This document shows positions 1 to 4,887 of a stretch of DNA of 5,360 nt, one piece after another; the first letter of the stretch is position 1; every line of letters starts with the position of its first letter. Position numbers and translations under genes: made by a program. A model generated the notes under the pieces. That model was given only the letters and a program-made list of their open reading frames with translations. It was not told the origin of the DNA and did no database searches. The DNA is from Candidatus Cloacimonadota bacterium (lineage in GTDB: Bacteria > Cloacimonadota > Cloacimonadia > JGIOTU-2 > B8-G9), in the NCBI GenBank assembly GCA_003647765.1, contig QMNM01000134.1, forward strand, positions 1 to 5,360. Reading direction: 5' to 3'.

Positions 1-97
1 GCCACAAAGGCACTAATGCACAAAGTATATTTTTGTGTTTTTCTGTGATTTTAATGTGATAAAAAATTATCTGTGTTCCTTAGTGTTCTTCGTGGCT
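1..97. repeat. Inverted pair of degenerate GCCAC-type repeats
   Basis: The window opens with GCCACAAAGGCACTAATGCA and continues to CACAAAG (1-25). Positions 72-97 read, on the opposite strand, GCCACGAAGAACACTAAG and onward, so the two ends are imperfect inverted copies bounded by GCCAC and GTGGC. The sequence between them (31-60) holds further TGTG-rich degenerate units. A transcript could fold into a long imperfect stem, but mismatches are many. No open frame of note lies here. The family identity is inferred from similarity to the other copies in this window (110-143, 167-202, 905-940, 4737-4761). Confidence 0.55.
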
Positions 98-143
98 TTT
101 AATGGAATAAAAAAATTATTTGTGTTTAGTGTTCTTCGTGGCT
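61..143. repeat. Two tandem copies of a ~35-bp GTGTTCTTCGTGGCT repeat
   Basis: Positions 61-97 and 110-143 are near-identical direct copies. Both begin with six A followed by TTAT, then one variable base and TGTGTT, and both end in TTAGTGTTCTTCGTGGCT. The first copy carries three extra bases (CCT) after TGTGTT. They are separated by 12 bases of A/T-rich sequence. They lie in the same orientation as the copies at 167-202 and 905-940. No gene is visible in 1-221, which is entirely repeat-like spacer. Confidence 0.65.
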
Positions 144-166
144 AAAGAAACTCAATACCTGATGTC

Positions 167-202
167 TTTTTGTGTTTTTTCGTGTAATTTTGTGGCTAAA
201 AA
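167..202. repeat. Repeat copy immediately upstream of purN
   Basis: This 36-base stretch ends in TTTTGTGGCTAAAAA and matches 905-940 at about 31 of 36 positions without gaps, by hand alignment. It ends 19 bases before the ATG at 222 and therefore makes up most of the purN upstream region. No Shine-Dalgarno sequence is seen between the repeat and the start. The pairing of this repeat with gene starts is discussed in the findings. Confidence 0.6.
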
Positions 203-221
203 TTTTTTGGTATAAATCAAA

Positions 222-857
222 ATGAAAGACAAAACTAAAATGTTCAAAATCGTAATCCTCAGTTCTGGGAAAAGTCGTGGCTCAAACTTTCAGGCAATCG
301 CTGAGTATATTTCAAATAATAATCTTAACATTCAAATCTCATTTTTAGTAATTACTAATCCGAATGCTCCTATTATCAAGCGAGCAGAGCGATTAGGAAT
401 AAAATATTATCTGTTAAATAAGAAAAACCTACAAAAGGAACATCTGTCTTTTGAAGAAAAATTGGAAATATTATTGGAACAGCATAAAGTTAATTTAATT
501 GTATTAGCTGGATTTATGCGTAAATTATCCTCTGATTTTGTGTATAAGCACAAAAAGCGTATTATCAACATTCATCCAGCATTATTGCCAAAATATGGTG
601 GCAAAGGAATGTATGGAATGAGAGTTCATAAGGCAGTATTTGATGCGAAAGATGATTATTCTGGTGTAAGTGTGCATTATGTTAATGCAGAATATGATAC
701 AGGCAAAATTATCAAACAGGAAAAAGTATGTATAAAAGGACTTAATTCACCAGAAGAAATTGCTGAAAAAGTCCTGAAAATTGAACATAGATTATATCCA
801 GAAGTGATCGCAGAATTAGCTGAAAACATTATACATTACCAAGATGGGTCTTGGTAA
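222..857 (+). CDS. purN: Phosphoribosylglycinamide formyltransferase (PurN)
   Basis: GAR transformylase transfers the formyl group of 10-formyltetrahydrofolate to glycinamide ribonucleotide, the third step of de novo purine synthesis in the cytosol. The 211-residue frame shows the family layout. The N-terminal strand VILSSGKSRGSNFQAI (11-26) includes the phosphate-binding GSN. AGFMRKLS (96-103) is also a family signature. The catalytic segment is NIHPALLP (116-123), with Asn116 and His118. GVSVHYV contains His152, and EYDTGKII contains Asp159; these correspond to E. coli Asn106, His108, His137 and Asp144. The GGKGMYG insertion (126-132) accounts for the longer Asn-to-Asp distance and is common in several non-proteobacterial PurNs. 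Length is normal. The start is uncertain: ATG 222 and ATG 240 (Met7) are both possible, neither has a Shine-Dalgarno sequence, and Met7 sits just before the conserved first strand as in most homologues. The stop TAA is at 855-857. No other pur gene is present in the window. Confidence 0.95.
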   Translation: MKDKTKMFKIVILSSGKSRGSNFQAIAEYISNNNLNIQISFLVITNPNAPIIKRAERLGIKYYLLNKKNLQKEHLSFEEKLEILLEQHKVNLIVLAGFMRKLSSDFVYKHKKRIINIHPALLPKYGGKGMYGMRVHKAVFDAKDDYSGVSVHYVNAEYDTGKIIKQEKVCIKGLNSPEEIAEKVLKIEHRLYPEVIAELAENIIHYQDGSW

Positions 858-864
858 TGAATAG

Positions 865-892
865 ATGAGTGAATGAGTGAATGAGTGAATGA
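865..892. repeat. Octamer tandem repeat (ATGAGTGA)3.5
   Basis: Three perfect copies of ATGAGTGA (865-888) are followed by a half copy (ATGA). They are preceded by a degenerate unit, ATGAATAG (857-864), which overlaps the last base of the purN stop codon. The repeat occupies most of the first half of the purN-flippase spacer. It is a simple-sequence tract likely to vary in copy number between strains. It contains no start or stop arrangement suggesting a coding role. Confidence 0.85.
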
Positions 893-904
893 AAAATAGA
901 ACAT

Positions 905-940
905 TTTTTGTATAATTTTGTGTAGTTTTGTGGCTAAAAA
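905..940. repeat. Repeat copy abutting the flippase-like gene start
   Basis: This copy aligns without gaps to 167-202, differing at about five of 36 positions and sharing TTTTGTGGCTAAAAA at its 3' end. It finishes two bases before the ATG at 943, so the bases where a Shine-Dalgarno would sit are repeat-derived and contain none. A TTG at 928-930 inside the repeat is in frame with the gene and could be miscalled as its start. Confidence 0.6.
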
Positions 941-942
941 AA

Positions 943-1812
943 ATGGGAAGAAGTATCAGGTTTGTTGCCAAAATTGTCTTAACAATTCTATTTATCATAC
1001 TGTTATTATACTTTGTAAAGCCAATTGAGATATACGAAGCATTTCATAATGCAAATTATTTTTGGATAGTTTTTGCGTTATTACTTTTGCCAATTAATTT
1101 TTTTATTCAATGTGTGCGATGGCATTATTTAGTAAAACAAGAGGTTGATAATGTCAGATGGATAAAAATTCTTCAATCAGTATTATATAGTTATTTCTAT
1201 GGCATATTTACTCCTGCAAGATTAGGAGAGTTGGGAAGGGCATTTCATATTGATGACAATAAGAGGAAAGAACTAATAATTTTAGCAATGCAAGAGAAAA
1301 TATATGCATTTGGAACTATAATTCTTTTAGGTTCGCTTGCTCTTACTATTTATAAAAGTTATTATTACTTAATACTTACTGTGTTGTTATCTACTATTTT
1401 AATAGAAGGTAGAATAATATTAAAAAGAACGCCAGTTATCAATAAATTTTATCATATCTTATGTAAGGTAAGTACTATCAGAATTATTTTAATTTCATTA
1501 TTATTTTCTTTGACTTATTTTTTGCAATTTTTTTTAGTTATCCATGGTTTTAAAGTGGTGGAGTTTTTGCCAACAATGTTTTATATTTCATTGATTATGT
1601 TTTTTAATTCCATTCCGATTACTCTTAGTGGACTTGGCACAAGAGAGCTTTTATCTATATTCTTCTTAAAAAATATTGGAATTTCCAGGGGAGATGCTGC
1701 AAGTGCTTCTTTATTGCTATTTACAATCAATATATTAGTCCCTACGATTATAGGATTTTTCATGTTGATACTAAAAAAAGATAAGCATAATCATTCAGTC
1801 GCAAAAACATAA
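943..1812 (+). CDS. LPG-synthase TM-region / flippase-like integral membrane protein
   Basis: This 289-residue, very hydrophobic protein fits the lysylphosphatidylglycerol synthase TM-region family (PF03706 type, also annotated as flippase-like or UPF0104). Its members include the membrane half of MprF and stand-alone proteins of mostly unproven substrate. Visible membrane segments lie roughly at residues 7-25, 39-58, 118-136, 140-154, 180-200, 211-229 and 254-276. Family signatures are FTPARLGELGRAFHI (89-103) and IPITLSGLGTRE (224-235). The protein ends in a short basic tail (KKDKHNHSVAKT). There is no C-terminal aminoacyl-transferase domain, so it is not a full MprF, and its substrate cannot be told from sequence. 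The frame is open five codons upstream to a TTG at 928, but that TTG is inside the repeat at 905-940; ATG 943 gives the usual basic N-terminus before TM1 and is preferred. No Shine-Dalgarno is visible. It lies 85 bases after purN on the same strand. Confidence 0.82.
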   Translation: MGRSIRFVAKIVLTILFIILLLYFVKPIEIYEAFHNANYFWIVFALLLLPINFFIQCVRWHYLVKQEVDNVRWIKILQSVLYSYFYGIFTPARLGELGRAFHIDDNKRKELIILAMQEKIYAFGTIILLGSLALTIYKSYYYLILTVLLSTILIEGRIILKRTPVINKFYHILCKVSTIRIILISLLFSLTYFLQFFLVIHGFKVVEFLPTMFYISLIMFFNSIPITLSGLGTRELLSIFFLKNIGISRGDAASASLLLFTINILVPTIIGFFMLILKKDKHNHSVAKT

Positions 1813-1865
1813 GGCACAAAAATGTTTTATTTTTAAGAAATATGCAAATGTGAACTTATACAAAC

Positions 1866-1997
1866 TGGACTGACTTACGCAAACTTTTTTAATTTCAATT
1901 TATAAATTTGAGTTCTTTGCGATGAGTCCGGAAACATAGTTATTTATTCGGATTTAATTCTAAAAAAATGAAATGGACTGATATTTAGTAAGTTGCT
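1866..1997. other. Spacer with short direct and inverted repeats
   Basis: This covers most of the 202-base spacer before lepB. TGGACTGA occurs at 1866-1873 and again at 1974-1981. ACTTAC (1873-1878) has an inverted partner GTAAGT (1988-1993). A perfect 12-base palindrome, AATTTATAAATT, lies at 1897-1908. Together these could mark a degenerate miniature element of about 130 bp, but every individual match is short and could be chance in AT-rich DNA. No gene or convincing sigma-70 promoter was found. Confidence 0.2.
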
Positions 1998-2005
1998 GAT
2001 AAGAA

Positions 2006-2012
2006 AGGAAAG
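2006..2012 (+). promoter_or_regulatory. Shine-Dalgarno of lepB
   Basis: AGGAAAG within AAGAAAGGAAAGAT precedes the ATG at 2015. The AGGA core ends five bases before the start codon. This supports ATG 2015, as there is no other Met until the one next to the catalytic serine. Confidence 0.6.
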
Positions 2013-2014
2013 AT

Positions 2015-2746
2015 ATGCATAAGAAAAAGATAGGGAAAAGGGAAAAGGGAAAAGGGAAAAGGAAGAAATCATTATTAAGAGAGTGGGTTGAAGCAATTAT
2101 TTTTGCTGGAATTGCAGCTCTAATTCTTAGAACTTTTGTGATTCAAACCTTTAAGATTCCAACTGGTTCAATGGAAAATACATTTTTACCTGGGGATTTT
2201 CTCATAGCTAATAAATTTATTTTCCGATTTCGTGAGCCACAACGGCAAGAGGTTATTATATTCAAATATCCGGGTGATCCTGCTCGTCCTCAACCTACAA
2301 AGAAGTATAGCAAAATTTTTGGCCCAATTTACTGGAATAACGAAAATTTTTTCTTTAAGTACTATACAAGGCGTGACTTTATAAAAAGAGTGATTGGTAT
2401 GCCAGGAGATACTGTAAAAGTTGTTAATAAGAAGGTCTTTATAAATGGCAAACCATTAGAAGAAAAATATGCTCATCATTTTGACCCTCGTGTCATTCCT
2501 TATAAATATGGTAATCGTTATATTAATGGCAAATTTGTGGGTAGTCGTGATAACTTTGGGCCTGTTGTTGTGCCAAAGGATTGTTATTTTGTAATGGGAG
2601 ATAATCGGGATAATAGCAGTGATAGTCGGTTTTGGGGATTCCTGCATAAAAAGTATCTTCAAGGAATTCCTATTATAATTTACTGGTCTGGCTGGCCCAA
2701 ATGGCTACATCGTGTTCGCTGGGATAGAATATTTAAAATAGTTTGA
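2015..2746 (+). CDS. lepB: Signal peptidase I (LepB)
   Basis: Membrane-anchored Ser/Lys protease that cuts signal peptides from proteins exported by Sec or Tat, acting on the outer face of the inner membrane. The 243-residue protein begins with a very basic cytoplasmic tail (1-20), then a membrane anchor EAIIFAGIAALILRTFVIQ (26-44). Box B is IPTGSMENT, with the nucleophile Ser52. Box C is LPGDFLIANKF (58-68). Box D is RRDFIKRVIGMPGD (119-132), with the general-base Lys124. Box E is GDNRDNSSDSRFWG (195-208). All S26-family boxes are intact. Residues about 83-118 and 150-180, between the boxes, are longer than in minimal Gram-positive enzymes and resemble those of diderm SPases. The basic tail is encoded partly by a heptanucleotide repeat (2033-2060). 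Spacing to neighbours (202 bases before, 80 after) does not force an operon. Confidence 0.95.
   Translation: MHKKKIGKREKGKGKRKKSLLREWVEAIIFAGIAALILRTFVIQTFKIPTGSMENTFLPGDFLIANKFIFRFREPQRQEVIIFKYPGDPARPQPTKKYSKIFGPIYWNNENFFFKYYTRRDFIKRVIGMPGDTVKVVNKKVFINGKPLEEKYAHHFDPRVIPYKYGNRYINGKFVGSRDNFGPVVVPKDCYFVMGDNRDNSSDSRFWGFLHKKYLQGIPIIIYWSGWPKWLHRVRWDRIFKIV
2033..2060. repeat. Heptamer tandem repeat (GGGAAAA)4 inside lepB 5' end
   Basis: Four perfect tandem copies of GGGAAAA are followed by a partial GGAAG. They lie within codons 7-16 of lepB and encode part of the Lys/Gly/Arg-rich tail. Because the unit is seven bases, gain or loss of one copy would shift the reading frame. Confidence 0.9.
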
Positions 2747-2826
2747 GATTTGTCCATTATAAAATCAGTATTCATCAGTTTAATATATGTTTTATGCATA
2801 CCATAAAATCAAACAAATGATTTCCA

Positions 2827-3951
2827 ATGAAAGAACTCGGCATTTATATACATATCCCTTTTTGTATCCGAAAATGTAATTACTGCAATTTCTACTCTGT
2901 ACAATATAAAACAGAATTAGTTGAAAGATACATTAGCTCTATATCCAAAGAAATTTCATCATTTACAGGATCATCTGATTATTATGTAAGTTCCATGTAT
3001 TTAGGAGGTGGAACTCCTTCTTTATTAGAGCTGGCTCAGCTTTATCCTATTTTTGCACTAATTTCGGAAAAATTCTATATAAATGAAAATTGCGAGCTTA
3101 CTATTGAAGCAAATCCTAAAACTGTCTCTGCACAAAAGACAAAGGATTGGCATATATTGGGGATAAACCGGGTAAGTTTAGGTGTGCAGTCATTTAATAA
3201 TGATGAATTATTTGTATTAGGTAGATTGCATAAAGCTAAACATGTATATTCTGCCTATGAAAGTATAATAAAAAATACTACTGATAATATCTCTTTTGAC
3301 TTAATCTATGGGATTCCGGAGCAGACCACAGACAAATGGGTTAATTCATTAAAAAAAGCAATTGAGCTGAAGCCCAAACATATATCCACTTATTGCCTTT
3401 CCATAGAAAAAGGCACTCCATTTTATGATAAAAGAAATGAATTACATCTGCCTTCTGCATCTCAACAGAGAAAGATGTACTATTTAGGGCTTTCTTTACT
3501 TGAATCAAGCAGTTATCAGCAATATGAATTATCAAATTTTTCCAAACCTGGATTTAGTGCCAAACATAATGTTGCTTGTTGGGAAGGCAAAGAATATATT
3601 GGATTCGGCGCATCTGCACATTCTTTTTATCAAAACAAAAGATGGGCGAATTTTAGCGATATTCATCAATATATTTTGTATATCCAGAATCAAAAGAAGC
3701 CAAGAGAGTTTGAAAACAAAATTGCACAAAGAGAATATATCACTGACAGAATTTTTCTTGGATTAAGATTGATAAAAGGGATAAATATGGCAGAATTCAA
3801 AAAACAGTATAATTTTAACATTCAAGAGGAATATAAAGATGTTTTGAGAAAATATCAAAAAGAGAATTTACTTATTATAGAAGATAATTTTTTAAGATTG
3901 GCAAGAAAGGCATATTTTGTTTCTGATGAGATATTATCAGAGTTTGTATAA
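2827..3951 (+). CDS. hemW: HemW-type radical SAM protein (coproporphyrinogen oxidase-like)
   Basis: HemW proteins are radical SAM relatives of oxygen-independent coproporphyrinogen oxidase HemN that bind heme and are thought to act as heme chaperones. The 374-residue length is typical. The radical SAM motif is CIRKCNYC (Cys13, Cys17, Cys20). It is followed by Asn-Phe, the HemW pattern CxxxCxxCxF rather than the CxxxCxxCxC of true HemN. Further motifs are YLGGGTPSLL (58-67), TIEANP (92-97), GINRVSLGVQSFN (112-124) and FDLIYGIPEQT (157-167). The C-terminal HemN domain starts after the heme-binding region. The HNxxYW signature of HemW appears here as HNVACW (247-252), so the Tyr is replaced by Cys251, which is unusual. 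The HemW assignment is favoured over HemN but a variant function is possible. The ATG at 2827 lacks a Shine-Dalgarno, but the N-terminus KELGIYIHIPFC matches the family start closely. It lies 80 bases after lepB. Confidence 0.92.
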   Translation: MKELGIYIHIPFCIRKCNYCNFYSVQYKTELVERYISSISKEISSFTGSSDYYVSSMYLGGGTPSLLELAQLYPIFALISEKFYINENCELTIEANPKTVSAQKTKDWHILGINRVSLGVQSFNNDELFVLGRLHKAKHVYSAYESIIKNTTDNISFDLIYGIPEQTTDKWVNSLKKAIELKPKHISTYCLSIEKGTPFYDKRNELHLPSASQQRKMYYLGLSLLESSSYQQYELSNFSKPGFSAKHNVACWEGKEYIGFGASAHSFYQNKRWANFSDIHQYILYIQNQKKPREFENKIAQREYITDRIFLGLRLIKGINMAEFKKQYNFNIQEEYKDVLRKYQKENLLIIEDNFLRLARKAYFVSDEILSEFV

Positions 3952-3953
3952 TT

Positions 3954-3989
3954 ATCCTGGCTTGATCTTACAGGATTTATAATCCTGTA
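3954..3989 (+). terminator. Hairpin after hemW, possible terminator without U tract
   Basis: TACAGGATT TAT AATCCTGTA (3969-3989) forms a perfect 9-bp stem with a 3-base loop, beginning 18 bases after the hemW stop. There is no T run after it (TCGTACTAAATAA follows), so it is not a textbook intrinsic terminator. It may act as an RNA 3'-end stabiliser or mark the end of hemW transcription. An extra ATCCTG at 3954-3959 can pair with the same CAGGAT arm (3971-3976), giving a weaker competing hairpin. Confidence 0.45.
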
Positions 3990-4012
3990 TCGTACTAAAT
4001 AACACATCATTC

Positions 4013-4074
4013 ACCCCGTTAGATATTTAGGTTGAGGCACTGTTTTTTGTTAAATTTTAATTATCTAATGGGGT
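4013..4074. repeat. Inverted repeat with 13-base arms
   Basis: The left arm ACCCCGTTAGATA (4013-4025) pairs with the right arm TATCTAATGGGGT (4062-4074), fully if one G:U pair is allowed, around a 36-base A/T-rich loop. The C/G block in an otherwise AT-rich spacer makes it stand out. It has no T run on either side in either direction. It could be a small palindromic intergenic element or an RNA structure; no coding capacity is seen in it. Confidence 0.5.
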
Positions 4075-4086
4075 ACAAATGGTGTT

Positions 4087-4125
4087 AGGATCAATAAATA
4101 TAAAAGGTATTTAATTTCTGATCCT
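4087..4125. other. Weak stem-loop AGGATCA/TGATCCT
   Basis: AGGATCA (4087-4093) is the exact inverse of TGATCCT (4119-4125), with a 25-base loop that can pair partly inside (ATAAAT against ATTTAAT). It overlaps the stop of the relic frame on the minus strand. It could contribute to transcript ending between the convergent hemW and DUF3795 genes, but there is no T run in either direction. The 7-bp stem is marginal. Confidence 0.25.
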
Positions 4126-4216
4126 TAGCGCGTCCAGACACATCAATACTCGCACTTTTGTTATCTGACAAAGTAAAAGTAATTTGAATATTATTTTTTA
4201 GGATGCTTTTTCTGAG
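4091..4216 (-). pseudogene. Possible C-terminal relic of a lost gene
   Basis: On the minus strand, 41 codons are open from just after an in-frame TGA (4217-4219) to a TGA at 4091-4093. The peptide includes NNIQITFTLSDNKSASIDVS followed by GRAKDQKLNTFYIY and the stop. It alternates hydrophobic and polar residues like a beta-rich protein end, and its codons (GCG, GTG, CGC, GCT) look more like coding DNA than the surrounding spacer. It has no ATG and no Shine-Dalgarno, so it cannot be an intact gene. I do not recognise the family. The opposite strand also reads open for about 21 codons here, so chance cannot be excluded. Confidence 0.3.
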
Positions 4217-4242
4217 TCAGCGTATAGGCTCTATTAGTTTTT

Positions 4243-4590
4243 TTAGTGGTGCAATCTGCTTCTAATTTTTTCAAGGGTCTTCTTTGCATTAGGGACAAAG
4301 TTGAGAAATTTATCAAGTTTGTTACAAGGATAGTCATCACAATATGCACAATTCTCTAGTTCCTTTGATATAGCACAACTACGGATTTTACAATCAGCAC
4401 AATGTGAGCATTTTCTTCCTTCAACTAAACAGCCATCACACCATACATCATCAATTACAAACTTGACACCAAATTGGTTTGACCACATATTTGCTGTTTC
4501 TTGTGCTTTAACTTCACTATTGGTTTTTGTAGCAATGTAAGCAGGACAATCTGTACACACTATTCCACAATAAGCAATCATTTTTTCCAT
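4243..4590 (-). CDS. Cysteine-rich DUF3795 family protein
   Basis: This 115-residue protein has 12 cysteines (8, 12, 15, 51, 54, 61, 64, 67, 72, 81, 84, 89). The arrangement is AYCGIVCTDCPAYIAT near the N-terminus, then WCDGC (50-54), a CSHCADCKIRSCA block (61-73) and NCAYCDDYPC (80-89). This matches my recollection of the DUF3795 family (PF12675), small bacterial and archaeal proteins presumed to bind metal or an Fe-S cluster; their function is not established. There is no signal peptide or membrane segment, so it is probably cytosolic. The start is well supported: on the coding strand GGAG lies eight bases before the ATG at 4590-4588. It faces hemW tail to tail and is divergent from the lipoprotein gene at 4888. 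Length is usual for the family and nothing appears truncated. Confidence 0.88.
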   Translation of the reverse strand: MEKMIAYCGIVCTDCPAYIATKTNSEVKAQETANMWSNQFGVKFVIDDVWCDGCLVEGRKCSHCADCKIRSCAISKELENCAYCDDYPCNKLDKFLNFVPNAKKTLEKIRSRLHH

Positions 4591-4598
4591 AGTTTTTA

Positions 4599-4602
4599 CT
4601 CC
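4599..4602 (-). promoter_or_regulatory. Shine-Dalgarno of the DUF3795 gene
   Basis: Read on the minus strand, GGAG is followed by TAAAAACT and the ATG, an eight-base spacing. It fixes the start at 4590 rather than at the internal Met4. Confidence 0.65.
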
Positions 4603-4636
4603 ATTCTGAGGAATTTAATTGTAATTGTTATTTTGT

Positions 4637-4667
4637 TTATAAGATTTAAATAGTGATTTATTGTCAA
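4637..4667 (-). promoter_or_regulatory. Candidate promoter for the DUF3795 gene
   Basis: On the minus strand a perfect -35 hexamer TTGACA (complement of 4662-4667) is followed, after 19 bases, by TTATAA (complement of 4637-4642). A shorter spacing of 17 would give only TCTTAT. The spacing is longer than the optimum and the DNA is AT-rich, so only the -35 box is distinctive. The implied transcription start lies about 35-40 bases upstream of the start codon. Confidence 0.35.
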
Positions 4668-4713
4668 ATATAATTTTTGAAGGATATATATCAAGATTAA
4701 GCACAGGAAATTC

Positions 4714-4790
4714 TTATTCAATCAGATAAAATTTTTACCACAGAGATACAAAGACACAAAGTTCTTTATAAATCTTTATTCAATCAGATA
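4714..4790. repeat. 15-bp direct repeat flanking a CCACAGAG-type repeat
   Basis: TTATTCAATCAGATA is present exactly at 4714-4728 and 4776-4790. The 47 bases between contain the repeat copy at 4737-4761. This arrangement resembles a target duplication or a small tandem duplication around an inserted element. It lies in the divergent spacer between the DUF3795 and lipoprotein genes. Confidence 0.7.
4737..4761. repeat. CCACAGAG-type dispersed repeat copy
   Basis: This 25-base copy starts ACCACAGAGATACAAAG and ends ACACAAAG. It has the same CCAC...ACAAAG...ACACAAA layout as 1-25 and, on the opposite strand, as 72-97, 121-143, 167-197 and 905-935. It is the best-formed unit of the family seen in this window. 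Confidence 0.55.
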
Positions 4791-4874
4791 GGAAAATTAT
4801 AAAAGAATTTGTGGAAATGTCGCAAGTTTTTTCAAAATATCGTGTAAGATTAAAGTGTGAGTAAATAATATAAG

Positions 4875-4881
4875 AAAGGAG
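4875..4881 (+). promoter_or_regulatory. Shine-Dalgarno of the lipoprotein gene
   Basis: AAAGGAG lies six bases before the ATG at 4888 and is the strongest ribosome binding site in the window. It supports a real gene starting here although its stop is beyond the window. I found no convincing -35/-10 pair upstream. Confidence 0.8.
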
Positions 4882-4887
4882 ATTCAA

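Noticed and set aside
1-202. CRISPR array considered for the repeated GTGG/CCAC units.
   Set aside because: Units are degenerate, in both orientations, irregularly spaced and without unique spacers of constant length; no cas gene is present.
816-998. Minus-strand 60-codon frame across the purN end and the spacer.
   Set aside because: It overlaps conserved purN codons and the octamer repeat, and its Ser/Thr/Phe-rich middle (FIHSFTHSLIYSL) is just the translation of the tandem repeat.
1918-1936. GCGATGAGTCCGGAAAC resembles the core of a hammerhead ribozyme (CUGAUGAG...GAAAC).
   Set aside because: The invariant CUGA is GCGA here, the closing stem II and the second core strand CGAAA are absent, and no cleavage-site GUC stem is arranged around it.
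1873-1950. Short plus-strand frame reading LTQTFLISIYKF and ending FFAMSPET before a stop.
   Set aside because: It has only about 21 codons, no start with a ribosome site, AT-driven composition, and an in-frame stop just upstream.
2456-2662. Minus-strand 68-codon frame opposite lepB.
   Set aside because: It is antisense to boxes D-E of signal peptidase I, with low-complexity Ile/Thr composition, as expected of a shadow frame.
3500-3766. Plus-strand 88-codon frame inside hemW.
   Set aside because: It lies wholly within the conserved hemW frame, has no ribosome site, and its peptide has no family features.
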